The position numbers were made by a program, and so were the translations under genes. A DNA stretch of 64,000 bases from Chitinophagales bacterium (GTDB lineage: Bacteria; Bacteroidota; Bacteroidia; Chitinophagales; CAIOSU01): positions 26,056 to 90,055 of the forward strand of contig JBBDNB010000032.1 of the NCBI GenBank assembly GCA_040877935.1, given 5' to 3'. The notes under the pieces were generated by a model that ran no database searches, was not told where the DNA came from, and worked only from the letters and a program-made list of their open reading frames with translations. Each line of letters starts with the position of its first letter. The first letter of the stretch is position 1. Shown piece after piece: positions 8,168-15,480 of the stretch.

Positions 8168-10399
8168 ATGAAAAAACTACTCATCCTCCTGATTTTACTT
8201 ACGGGAATAAGCGTGCAAGAGTCATTTTCCCAGAAAATGAAACTCAATAAAGCAGATAAAAAACTCAATCTCTTTGATTTTGATAAATCTGTGGAAACCT
8301 ACGAGAAAGTGTTGGAAAAGAACCCTTCAAATTTTGAAGCCATTCACGGCTTAGCGAATGCATACCGTATACGTGGGGATTATGCTACTGCTGTGGGTTG
8401 GTACGAACAAGTAGTTGCTGACACTGCAAATGTGAGCCCAAAAGATTATCTGCACTACGGGCAATGCCTGCGCTTTGTGAGGGATTATGAAAAGGCACAG
8501 CAAAATTTCATTAAATATGCAGAATTGGCTCCTGAGGATCCCCGTAGTAAACTATTGAATGTCAGCTATGAAGAGGTCAAACAACTGATAAAAGATTCAT
8601 TGTATTTCGGTGTGCAATTTCTCGATTTTAACGATGAGTCGCAGGAATTCAGCCCGGCATTTTATAAAGACAGCAGTATTGTTTTTCCCTCATCGAGAAA
8701 TGAAGGATCCAAAATAGACGATTACTGGTACAACAAACCTTTTTTCGATCTCTATATATCTGAAATGAGTGATTCGGGCCATGCCAAGCCCAAAAGACTG
8801 GACTCTGATGTAAACAACAGGTATCACGAAGGGCCGCTGGCTTTTGATACCTCATTCACCACAATGTACTTTACCCGCAATAATTATGTTAAGCGCAAAA
8901 AAGAAACCGGAGAGGAAAATATTATGCGATTGAAAATATTTTCTGCAAAAAGCAGTGGTGATAGTTCAAATGTGAGTTGGGGGAACCTTAAAGAACTGCC
9001 CTTTAACAGCGATGAATATTCCTGCGGCCACCCCACACTTACGCAAGATGGCAAAATGCTTTATTTTTCATCGGATATGCCAGGCGGGTATGGCACTCTT
9101 GATTTGTACAGTGTAGAAATTGACAGCAATGGCCGTTTTGGAGAACCCAAAAACCTCGGCCCTGAAATCAACACAGCCGGAGAGGAATCCTTTCCCTATA
9201 TACATCCTGATGGCACCTTGTATTTTGCCTCCGATGCCCGAAAAGGACTGGGCGGGCTCGATGTGTATTATTCCAAAAAAGAAAATACCGCTTGGTCGGA
9301 GCCGGTCAATATGAATTACCCGATCAATACCAATGCGGATGATTTTGGGCTGATTATGAGAAAAGATAAAAAGACAGGTTATTTATCTTCCAACAGGGGC
9401 GGTGATTTTGACAATGACAATATCCTTTCTTTTGATGACAAAGGAATGCTGCTAAAGGGCTTTGTATATGATGGTGAAACCGATAAAAGACTGGAAGGTG
9501 CTGACGTATATTTAGTTGAAAATGGGGATACACTGGATCAAATGAAAACAGACAGTTTGGGCAAATTTGGTTTTTGGGTAGCGCTGGGAAATGTTTATGA
9601 CATTGGAGCTGCGAAAATCACTTATCAACCCAATCAAAAAAATGTAAGTACAGAAAACCTGGATGCAGAATTGCCCCCGGTTAAAATACCTTTGTATAGA
9701 AGTGATCTTGTGCTTAAAGGTAAAGTGGTGGAATTGAAGTCACAAAATCCTATACCGGATGCAATGGTATTGCTTGAAAGCCAGGAAAGAGAAGCCCTGG
9801 ATTCAATGATGTCTGATCAGAACGGAGGGTTTAGCTTTCCTATTGACTACGATATGGAATATGTATTGAGTGCTGAAAAACATGCCTGGTTTTTGGTGAG
9901 TGAAAAAAGAATTAATACAAGTTTAGCAGTTTTTGATACTTCAAAATTAATTTACCAGGATTTGCAAATGACCAAGCTTGAAATGACAAGACTCGATGAA
10001 GGTGCCGTAATTAAGCTGGAAAATATTTACTATGATTTTGACAAGTACAATATCCGTCCCGATGCGGCTGAGGAATTGGATCGGATTGTAAAATACCTGA
10101 TAAAATATCCCGAAATGGAACTTGAGCTAAGATCACATACAGACAGCCGTGGAAGCGACACCTATAATAAGTGGCTCTCAGAAAAAAGAGCGGAATCAGC
10201 AGTGAAATACCTGATAGATAAAGGGGCAAAATTAAATCAATTAACACCCAAAGGCTATGGCGAATCTCTATTGGTAAATGAATGTTCAAACGGTGTTAAA
10301 TGCTCCAGGGCAAAACACCAGGACAACAGAAGAACCGAATTCAAAGTGCTGAAAGCTCCAGATGCGCTTGAAATTGAAACCGAAGTGATTGAAGATTAG
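8168..10399 (+). CDS. PorE-like envelope protein (TPR / PD40 propeller / regulatory-like / OmpA C-terminal)
   Basis: 743 residues with a Sec signal peptide (cleavage likely after FSQ near residue 22) and no lipobox. The order is TPR helices (about 30-125), PD40/WD40-like propeller repeats (about 145-410, with motifs such as YFSSDMPGGYGTLDLY and YFASDARKGLGGLDVY), two carboxypeptidase-regulatory-like beta domains (about 425-600), and an OmpA peptidoglycan-binding domain. The last has YYDFDKYNIRPDA and LRSHTDSRGSDTYN. This is the architecture described for PorE of Porphyromonas gingivalis, which links the type IX secretion machinery to peptidoglycan; T9SS substrates occur later in the window. 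Similar OmpA proteins also serve other envelope roles, so function is inferred. A MITE-like element begins 3 bp after the stop codon. Confidence 0.85.
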   Translation: MKKLLILLILLTGISVQESFSQKMKLNKADKKLNLFDFDKSVETYEKVLEKNPSNFEAIHGLANAYRIRGDYATAVGWYEQVVADTANVSPKDYLHYGQCLRFVRDYEKAQQNFIKYAELAPEDPRSKLLNVSYEEVKQLIKDSLYFGVQFLDFNDESQEFSPAFYKDSSIVFPSSRNEGSKIDDYWYNKPFFDLYISEMSDSGHAKPKRLDSDVNNRYHEGPLAFDTSFTTMYFTRNNYVKRKKETGEENIMRLKIFSAKSSGDSSNVSWGNLKELPFNSDEYSCGHPTLTQDGKMLYFSSDMPGGYGTLDLYSVEIDSNGRFGEPKNLGPEINTAGEESFPYIHPDGTLYFASDARKGLGGLDVYYSKKENTAWSEPVNMNYPINTNADDFGLIMRKDKKTGYLSSNRGGDFDNDNILSFDDKGMLLKGFVYDGETDKRLEGADVYLVENGDTLDQMKTDSLGKFGFWVALGNVYDIGAAKITYQPNQKNVSTENLDAELPPVKIPLYRSDLVLKGKVVELKSQNPIPDAMVLLESQEREALDSMMSDQNGGFSFPIDYDMEYVLSAEKHAWFLVSEKRINTSLAVFDTSKLIYQDLQMTKLEMTRLDEGAVIKLENIYYDFDKYNIRPDAAEELDRIVKYLIKYPEMELELRSHTDSRGSDTYNKWLSEKRAESAVKYLIDKGAKLNQLTPKGYGESLLVNECSNGVKCSRAKHQDNRRTEFKVLKAPDALEIETEVIED

Positions 10400-10402
10400 A
10401 AA

Positions 10403-10654
10403 CCTGAGTTCGGAAATTATTTATTGCTCAGAATGCCAGAAAACAGTGAGATTCGACTGGAAATATTGATGGAATAGCGGGCTATTTTGAGATATTTCCA
10501 GGAAGAAGATTGCTGTTTTCCGGCATTTGAAATCCATAAAACGCAATATGCAGCGTTGCATTTGCTTGGTTTATCCCGATAGACCTTCTCAAATGCGCCT
10601 TGCCTATTACGTTTTAGTGAATTTCTGAGCTCTTAAATAATTATCGAACTCAGG
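10403..10654. mobile_element. 252-bp MITE-like element with terminal inverted repeats
   Basis: The left end starts CCTGAGTTCGG and the right end is its reverse complement, with about 30 bp of imperfect terminal inverted repeat. The 7-bp direct repeat TTAGAAA at 10396-10402 and 10655-10661 flanks it as a probable target duplication, and the TAG stop of the PorE-like gene lies inside the left copy. The interior contains nested hairpins: GCCAGAAAACAG pairs with CTGTTTTCCGGC, TGGAAATAT with ATATTTCCA, and GCATTTG with CAAATGC. There is no coding capacity, so it would need a transposase in trans. It fills nearly all of the 276-bp gap before pdxH. Related ends occur at 53588-53630 and probably at 19869-19892. 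Confidence 0.75.
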
Positions 10655-10675
10655 TTAGAAAGGCTTAATCACCGC

Positions 10676-11332
10676 TCAGGGCGCAAGTCTTGACATTTTC
10701 CATTCCCCTGATCCATCAAGCTGGTATGCTATTCTATCGTGCAGGCGATTGGGTCTGCCCTGCCAAAATTCCCAGTAGTGGGGTTTCAAAGTATAGCCGC
10801 CCCAGTGTTCAGGGCGTGGAATTTTATCAGTATTAGCATATTTCTTTTCCAATTCGCTTAATCTATCTTCCAGCACTTGGCGAGAAGGAATTTCAGTGCT
10901 TTGTTCTGAGGCAATTGCTCCAAGTTGGCTGCCTTTGGGACGGGAATGAAAATATTCATCAGAGGCTTCAGGGCTTACTTTTTCCACTTTTCCTTCTATT
11001 CTCACTTGTCTTTCCAAAGGGCCCCAAAAAAACAAAAGTGAAGCCCTAGGATTTTCTGCCAGTTGTTCTCCTTTTCTGCCCTTGTAATTGGTATAAAAAA
11101 TCAAGCCATCTGGTTCAAATCCTTTAAGTAAGACAATACGGGCTGAGGGCTGCATGTTTTCACCTGAACTTGCCAAAACCATAATGTTAGCCTCGTCTAT
11201 CTCTTCACAGGAAAGTGCTTTGGAAAACCATTGTTTAAATTCTGTGTATGGATCTGCTTCCATTTTTTCCAACTCTAAAACACTAATTCCATAATTCTTT
11301 CTCAAATACCTCAGTTTTTCAGAATTGGGCAT
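10676..11332 (-). CDS. pdxH: pyridoxamine 5'-phosphate oxidase
   Basis: A 218-residue FMN enzyme that oxidises pyridoxamine/pyridoxine 5'-phosphate to pyridoxal 5'-phosphate, the last step of vitamin B6 synthesis and salvage. Family features are PSARIVLLKGF, FYTNYKGRKGEQLAENP, RQVRIEGKVEKV, SRPKGSQLGAIAS, EFWQGRPNRLHDR and the conserved C-terminus RLAP. Length is standard. It lies 15 bp downstream of the small lipoprotein gene and is probably cotranscribed with it and the upstream ALDH gene. The MITE-like element sits just beyond its 3' end. Confidence 0.95.
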   Translation of the reverse strand: MPNSEKLRYLRKNYGISVLELEKMEADPYTEFKQWFSKALSCEEIDEANIMVLASSGENMQPSARIVLLKGFEPDGLIFYTNYKGRKGEQLAENPRASLLFFWGPLERQVRIEGKVEKVSPEASDEYFHSRPKGSQLGAIASEQSTEIPSRQVLEDRLSELEKKYANTDKIPRPEHWGGYTLKPHYWEFWQGRPNRLHDRIAYQLDGSGEWKMSRLAP

Positions 11333-11347
11333 ACTATATCTTAATCT

Positions 11348-11755
11348 TTAATAAAAATTGATTTCTACAAAATTGATTTCACCGCTCAAGTTAACCTGTT
11401 CTTCTACGCTTTCATTGTTATATACCGCATTGATATAATAAACTGAATCCGGCAACTGGTAGAAATTAGCCCGGCCAAGAGAATCAGTTGTTCCACTGAT
11501 AACGGGAGATTTTTCATAAGATAGATCCTCGTAGGTCCTGTAAAGCGTGATTTTTGCATTCTCTGCAAGGCTGTCTTCTTGTGGTATACTCAGGCGATAA
11601 ATATGGTTTGCGGTGAGTTTTATCGTTCCTCTGAATTGTCCATCGATACTCGTGTCTTTTCTAATCCCATCATCTTCTTTGCTACAGGCATTAAGCATTA
11701 GTACAAAGAAGCAAAATAGAAGTAAGCTGCCAGCTATCCGAGTGATTCTATTCAT
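11348..11755 (-). CDS. small hypothetical lipoprotein
   Basis: 135 residues from the ATG at 11755, 10 bp downstream of the ALDH stop. A hydrophobic signal ends in LMLNAC, a lipobox with acylatable Cys, followed by SKEDD, so the product is probably anchored to an envelope membrane. The mature part is predicted beta-rich, and its segment TDSLGRANFYQLPDS resembles carboxypeptidase-regulatory-like/SusE-type folds. A longer reading frame upstream overlaps the ALDH gene and lacks a signal, so it was rejected. Function unknown; its position in the ALDH-pdxH operon gives no clear role. Confidence 0.75.
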   Translation of the reverse strand: MNRITRIAGSLLLFCFFVLMLNACSKEDDGIRKDTSIDGQFRGTIKLTANHIYRLSIPQEDSLAENAKITLYRTYEDLSYEKSPVISGTTDSLGRANFYQLPDSVYYINAVYNNESVEEQVNLSGEINFVEINFY

Positions 11756-11765
11756 GAAATTTATT

Positions 11766-13241
11766 TTATAAATACTTGATAGTAAGGTCAATAAGCTTGT
11801 CTTTAATACCTCCATAAGGTGGATACATACCTTCAGCAGCACTGAAGCCAGACGCCTGTTTCATGACAGCTCTTTCGTGTGAAAAGGCCTTGAAGCCAAA
11901 AATACCGTGGCCGCTGCCAATCCCGGAATGATTTACTCCGCCAAAAGGCAAATTGGGTTGAGAATGATGCAGCACAGTATCATTTACCGTAACTCCACCT
12001 GATGAAGTGTTGTTCAGCAAATAGCGGACATTGCTGTCTTTAGTGCTGAAAATATACATGGCCAGTGGCTTTTCTTTACTCCTTATAATCTCTATTGAAT
12101 CCTTAATGTCATCAATTTTTTGAATGGGGAATAAGGGGCCGAAAATTTCCTCATGCATGATCTTGGCATTGTCTGGAACATCGGTTAAAATAGTGGGTTG
12201 AATATAATTTTCGCTTTCATCCATATTTCCACCGTAGTAAATATTGGCACCTTTTTCTACTGCATCTTCTATTAATCCTTTCAGGCGATGAAAATGTTTT
12301 TCATTAACGATACGGGCATAAGATTCATTTTTTTGCTGTTCTTCTTTTGTAGCACCATAGACCTTTTCAATATTCTTTTTTAGCTTTTCAAGAGTTTCAT
12401 CGTATTTTTTGCTGTGCACCATCATATAGTCAGGCGAAATGCATGTTTGCCCACAATTGAGGTATTTCCCCCAGGTCAACCGCTTAACAGCAGAATTGAT
12501 ATTTGCCGTATCATCCAGTACTACAGGAGATTTGCCACCGAGTTCCAGGGTTACTGATGTAAGGTTTTCGGCAGCAGCGCGCATTACGATTTTGCCAACG
12601 TTTGGGCTGCCGGTAAAGAAAATATGGTCAAATTTGAGCTTGAGCAATTCACCGGAAACAGTGTAATCGCCCTCAACTACTGCTACTTCATTTTCATCGA
12701 ATAATTCCGATATAATTTCTTTTACAATTTCTGTGGTATGTGGAGTAAACTCAGAGGGTTTTAAAATAACCGTATTTCCTGCCGCAATAGCAGAAACCAA
12801 GGGAATTAAACAGAGGTTGAATGGGTAATTCCAGGGTGAAATGATAAGGCAAACCCCTTTGGGTTCGTACATAATATAGGATGAAGAACCGGCAAAAGAG
12901 ATCGGTGTTTCTACTTTTTGAGGCTTCATCCAGTTGCCCAGTTCGCTTATAGCATGTTTGATTTCAGAAGTAGTGGGATAAATCTCTGTGAGATCTGTTT
13001 CTGAAAATGGTTTTTTGAAATCATCGAACAAAGCCTGGCGAATTTTGTCCCGCTTTTGCATGATCACTTTTTTGAGTGTGCGCAATTTTCTTTTGCGCTG
13101 ACTTACAGTAGTGTCTTTTACATTTTGCTTATTGCCTTGTTGTAGGTCAAAAATTCTTTTGATCTCTGCATTTGAAGTATTGTTGAATTCTGCAGTGGCT
13201 TTTTTTTCTTGGGTTTCGGGGGCTGTTTGTGTAGTTGGCAT
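11766..13241 (-). CDS. aldehyde dehydrogenase, class 3-like
   Basis: 491 residues, ALDH superfamily, closest in layout to ALDH3-type enzymes oxidising medium- or long-chain aldehydes. Motifs are ISPWNYPFNL, FTGSPNVGKIV, LELGGKSP (general base) and NCGQTCISPDY with the catalytic Cys. The tail has LPFGGVNHSGIG followed by FSHERAVMK, typical of this class. The first ~30 residues are polar and low-complexity. There is no C-terminal membrane anchor, so it is probably cytosolic. It is first in an ALDH-lipoprotein-pdxH run on the minus strand; substrate not determinable. Confidence 0.9.
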   Translation of the reverse strand: MPTTQTAPETQEKKATAEFNNTSNAEIKRIFDLQQGNKQNVKDTTVSQRKRKLRTLKKVIMQKRDKIRQALFDDFKKPFSETDLTEIYPTTSEIKHAISELGNWMKPQKVETPISFAGSSSYIMYEPKGVCLIISPWNYPFNLCLIPLVSAIAAGNTVILKPSEFTPHTTEIVKEIISELFDENEVAVVEGDYTVSGELLKLKFDHIFFTGSPNVGKIVMRAAAENLTSVTLELGGKSPVVLDDTANINSAVKRLTWGKYLNCGQTCISPDYMMVHSKKYDETLEKLKKNIEKVYGATKEEQQKNESYARIVNEKHFHRLKGLIEDAVEKGANIYYGGNMDESENYIQPTILTDVPDNAKIMHEEIFGPLFPIQKIDDIKDSIEIIRSKEKPLAMYIFSTKDSNVRYLLNNTSSGGVTVNDTVLHHSQPNLPFGGVNHSGIGSGHGIFGFKAFSHERAVMKQASGFSAAEGMYPPYGGIKDKLIDLTIKYL

Positions 13242-13344
13242 TGCTTTTATTTTTAGTTTTCAATTTACTACTTATAATATAAAAAATTAAGTTTCTTGCC
13301 AAATAAATTAAATGAACTGCTCAATAGGCTTAAGAATTATATTG

Positions 13345-14571
13345 CTAAACCCTGCTCAGAGGGAAACTCATGCAATGTGGCCCGCCCCTGGCACGTGACA
13401 ATTCGGTAGAAGGAATGCTTATGATAGTTTTTTCAATTTCACTCGGTTTTACAATCCCTTGCTCAAAGGCTTTGAGTAAAATTTGTGCATCTACTACTTT
13501 GTATCCTTTATCTGTCAATGCTTGAGCAGTTTTGTAATTGCGTTTGTATGCAATAGCCACCCCATCATTTAGTGCCACAAGATTACATCCATCAGTCCAT
13601 TGTTCGCGCTCGTCATAAGGGTATTCGCCATTGCCGCAATAGATGAATTCTACATTGGGGTTTTTGCTGCGCAAAAAAGCTTCAAGACTATTGTGTTTTA
13701 GCTCTGCATCCTCACTTGTATATTCAGTAATCACAGTTTTTTCACCGGTCAAAAAAGCTTTGAAAATCACAAAATGATCTTTGCTGATCTGGGTGAAAAC
13801 CGTATCGATATGCATACATGAGCGTTCTCTTGGAATTTCAATTTTGACAATACTTTTGAGTAATTTTTTCTCAAACACCTTTTTTTTCAACGCATCAAAT
13901 GCTTCAGGGGTAGAGCGCTCACTGCACCCTACCAACAAATAATCATTGTCGTACATCATCACGTCTCCACCTTCCAAAGTTACTTCATCTGCTTCTTCGG
14001 TGAAGTCGATGATCTTTTTGTCTTTTACCTGCTCTGCAAAAAGCGGATTGAAATAGACAATAAAATAAGTGATTAGAGATTCCCGGGTACGGGCTTTTTT
14101 TGATGCCTGGCAAATTAGAATATGGTCTTTGATCATTACTCCAATATCGCGGGTAAATACATAATTGGGCAAAGGGTCTAAAATGATTTTATTGCTTTCT
14201 TTTAAAATCCCTGTAAACAAAGTATAGGTGAGTGCTTCATTGTCCAGGTTTTTAAGAATATTGAGTTTTTCTGTATTTAAATTTTCTTCTTCGGCCACAT
14301 ATTTTAGCAATTCCTCTTTGCGCGAATCGGGCTGTTGAAGAGCTTCATAAAATAGTTGCTCAGTTTCGAGTACATTTTTTTTGCCCAAAAACATTTTAAA
14401 AATACCTGTAAGCACATCGTGCTCTTTGCGCATACGGGGCAAAAAGACAATATCATCATAAAGAAACTGCTCTGATTTTTTGGGCGTGACGCGTTCAATC
14501 CCGTCATCCGGGCGGTGAATAATTACTTTATCCAGTCGGCTCCATTCGTTATTTACAGACAGCTTTTGCAT
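13345..14571 (-). CDS. arcA: arginine deiminase
   Basis: 408 residues. The enzyme hydrolyses L-arginine to citrulline and ammonia. Guanidine-modifying superfamily motifs are LPNYVFTRDIG (acidic substrate contact), LEGGDVMMY, the catalytic His in CMHIDTVFT, and the nucleophile Cys in RARGGPHCMSFPL near the C-terminus. The ATG at 14571 (MQKLSV) was chosen; an apparent TTG start at 14589 falls inside a perfect -7 box on this strand. No ornithine carbamoyltransferase, carbamate kinase or ArcD antiporter gene is adjacent, so this is a solitary deiminase, not a full arc operon. Confidence 0.93.
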   Translation of the reverse strand: MQKLSVNNEWSRLDKVIIHRPDDGIERVTPKKSEQFLYDDIVFLPRMRKEHDVLTGIFKMFLGKKNVLETEQLFYEALQQPDSRKEELLKYVAEEENLNTEKLNILKNLDNEALTYTLFTGILKESNKIILDPLPNYVFTRDIGVMIKDHILICQASKKARTRESLITYFIVYFNPLFAEQVKDKKIIDFTEEADEVTLEGGDVMMYDNDYLLVGCSERSTPEAFDALKKKVFEKKLLKSIVKIEIPRERSCMHIDTVFTQISKDHFVIFKAFLTGEKTVITEYTSEDAELKHNSLEAFLRSKNPNVEFIYCGNGEYPYDEREQWTDGCNLVALNDGVAIAYKRNYKTAQALTDKGYKVVDAQILLKAFEQGIVKPSEIEKTIISIPSTELSRARGGPHCMSFPLSRV

Positions 14572-14586
14572 GTTTTTTCTTTTTGG

Positions 14587-14594
14587 CAAAAGTA
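14587..14594 (-). promoter_or_regulatory. -7 box of the arginine deiminase promoter
   Basis: On the minus strand this reads TACTTTTG, a perfect TAnnTTTG box. It lies 15 bp upstream of the chosen ATG, implying a very short leader. No clear -33 TTTG was found at the usual spacing. Confidence 0.55.
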
Positions 14595-14624
14595 ATTCTA
14601 TTTTGGAGAAGATAAGAAAAGGAA

Positions 14625-14639
14625 GGCTTTAGTCAAGCC
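14625..14639 (-). terminator. possible terminator after the DUF4249 gene
   Basis: On the minus strand, GGCTT (5-base loop) AAGCC is followed by a T-rich run, 16 bp downstream of the DUF4249 stop codon. The stem is only 5 bp, so this is tentative. Confidence 0.35.
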
Positions 14640-14655
14640 CTGATAAAGCAATGGT

Positions 14656-15480
14656 TTACTCCTCAATTATAGTTGTTATCTGTGTAATGGCAGATGTGGC
14701 AAAATAACCAAATGCACCATTGGAAATATTGCCCTGAATATTAGAAGGTGGAGTGTCGAATAAATCACCTGAATTTTGATTTTCATCTAATGAGCTCAGG
14801 AAATTATAATACTGCTCTGTGAGTGAATGCATTTCTACCCGGACTGTATCTCCCGGAAAAACCACAAATTCTGAAAACTCAATGTTTCGGATATACTGGC
14901 CGTTTGCCAGGTCATCGCTAGCGTAGATCAGTTCTTCCGAATCGTATTGTTCTTCGCCCAGATAGAAAATTAAGCGGTAGAAATCTCTGGTAGCAGCGGG
15001 TTCTTGAAAATTTATGGTAACATAATAGCCATCCTCTTCATAAGAAAAAGGGGTCTCCTCCCGGTAAAACACACTTAGAGAATCGAGTGGAGCAACTGGA
15101 TGTAAGCGCCCATCGGCTTCATATATTTCTCCATTTGCTGTTTTAATATACAGTCGATAATCAGAATTTATTTTTCCTGCTTGTATATTCTGTGTCTCAT
15201 AATAACCGGCTTTGGTCTCCATTAGCGTATCGCTCAGAAGATTATCTTCAGTAATTATAACAAGAGCATTAGAAACGGTCTCTGGCGCTTTGTTGTCAAA
15301 ATAGTCCCCACTCATATTCAATTTTACATATGGAGTTTTATCAGGGGCATTGCTAATCAAAGCTTCTACCACTAGCACAGGATCTATATTGTCCAGATCA
15401 ATATCAACTTCTTCCTCGCAGGACTGAAAAAATAAAGTGCTGAAAGCTAAAAATAAGATTGTTATGGCTTGTTGTGTCAT
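14656..15480 (-). CDS. DUF4249 family outer-membrane lipoprotein
   Basis: 274 residues. A signal peptide ends in TLFFQSC, a lipobox, followed by EEEVDIDLD. The following beta-rich domain, with NIDPVLVVEALISN and TPYVKLNMSGDYF, matches the DUF4249 family. These lipoproteins are typically encoded directly after a TonB-dependent receptor in Bacteroidota and are thought to help capture or deliver its unknown ligand. Here the ATG immediately follows the receptor stop (0-bp gap), so the pair is coupled. The ligand is unknown, and no metal-, heme- or glycan-handling gene is adjacent. Confidence 0.87.
   Translation of the reverse strand: MTQQAITILFLAFSTLFFQSCEEEVDIDLDNIDPVLVVEALISNAPDKTPYVKLNMSGDYFDNKAPETVSNALVIITEDNLLSDTLMETKAGYYETQNIQAGKINSDYRLYIKTANGEIYEADGRLHPVAPLDSLSVFYREETPFSYEEDGYYVTINFQEPAATRDFYRLIFYLGEEQYDSEELIYASDDLANGQYIRNIEFSEFVVFPGDTVRVEMHSLTEQYYNFLSSLDENQNSGDLFDTPPSNIQGNISNGAFGYFATSAITQITTIIEE

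Noticed and set aside
13345..14571. Full arginine deiminase (arc) operon
   Set aside because: No carbamoyltransferase, carbamate kinase or antiporter genes are adjacent.
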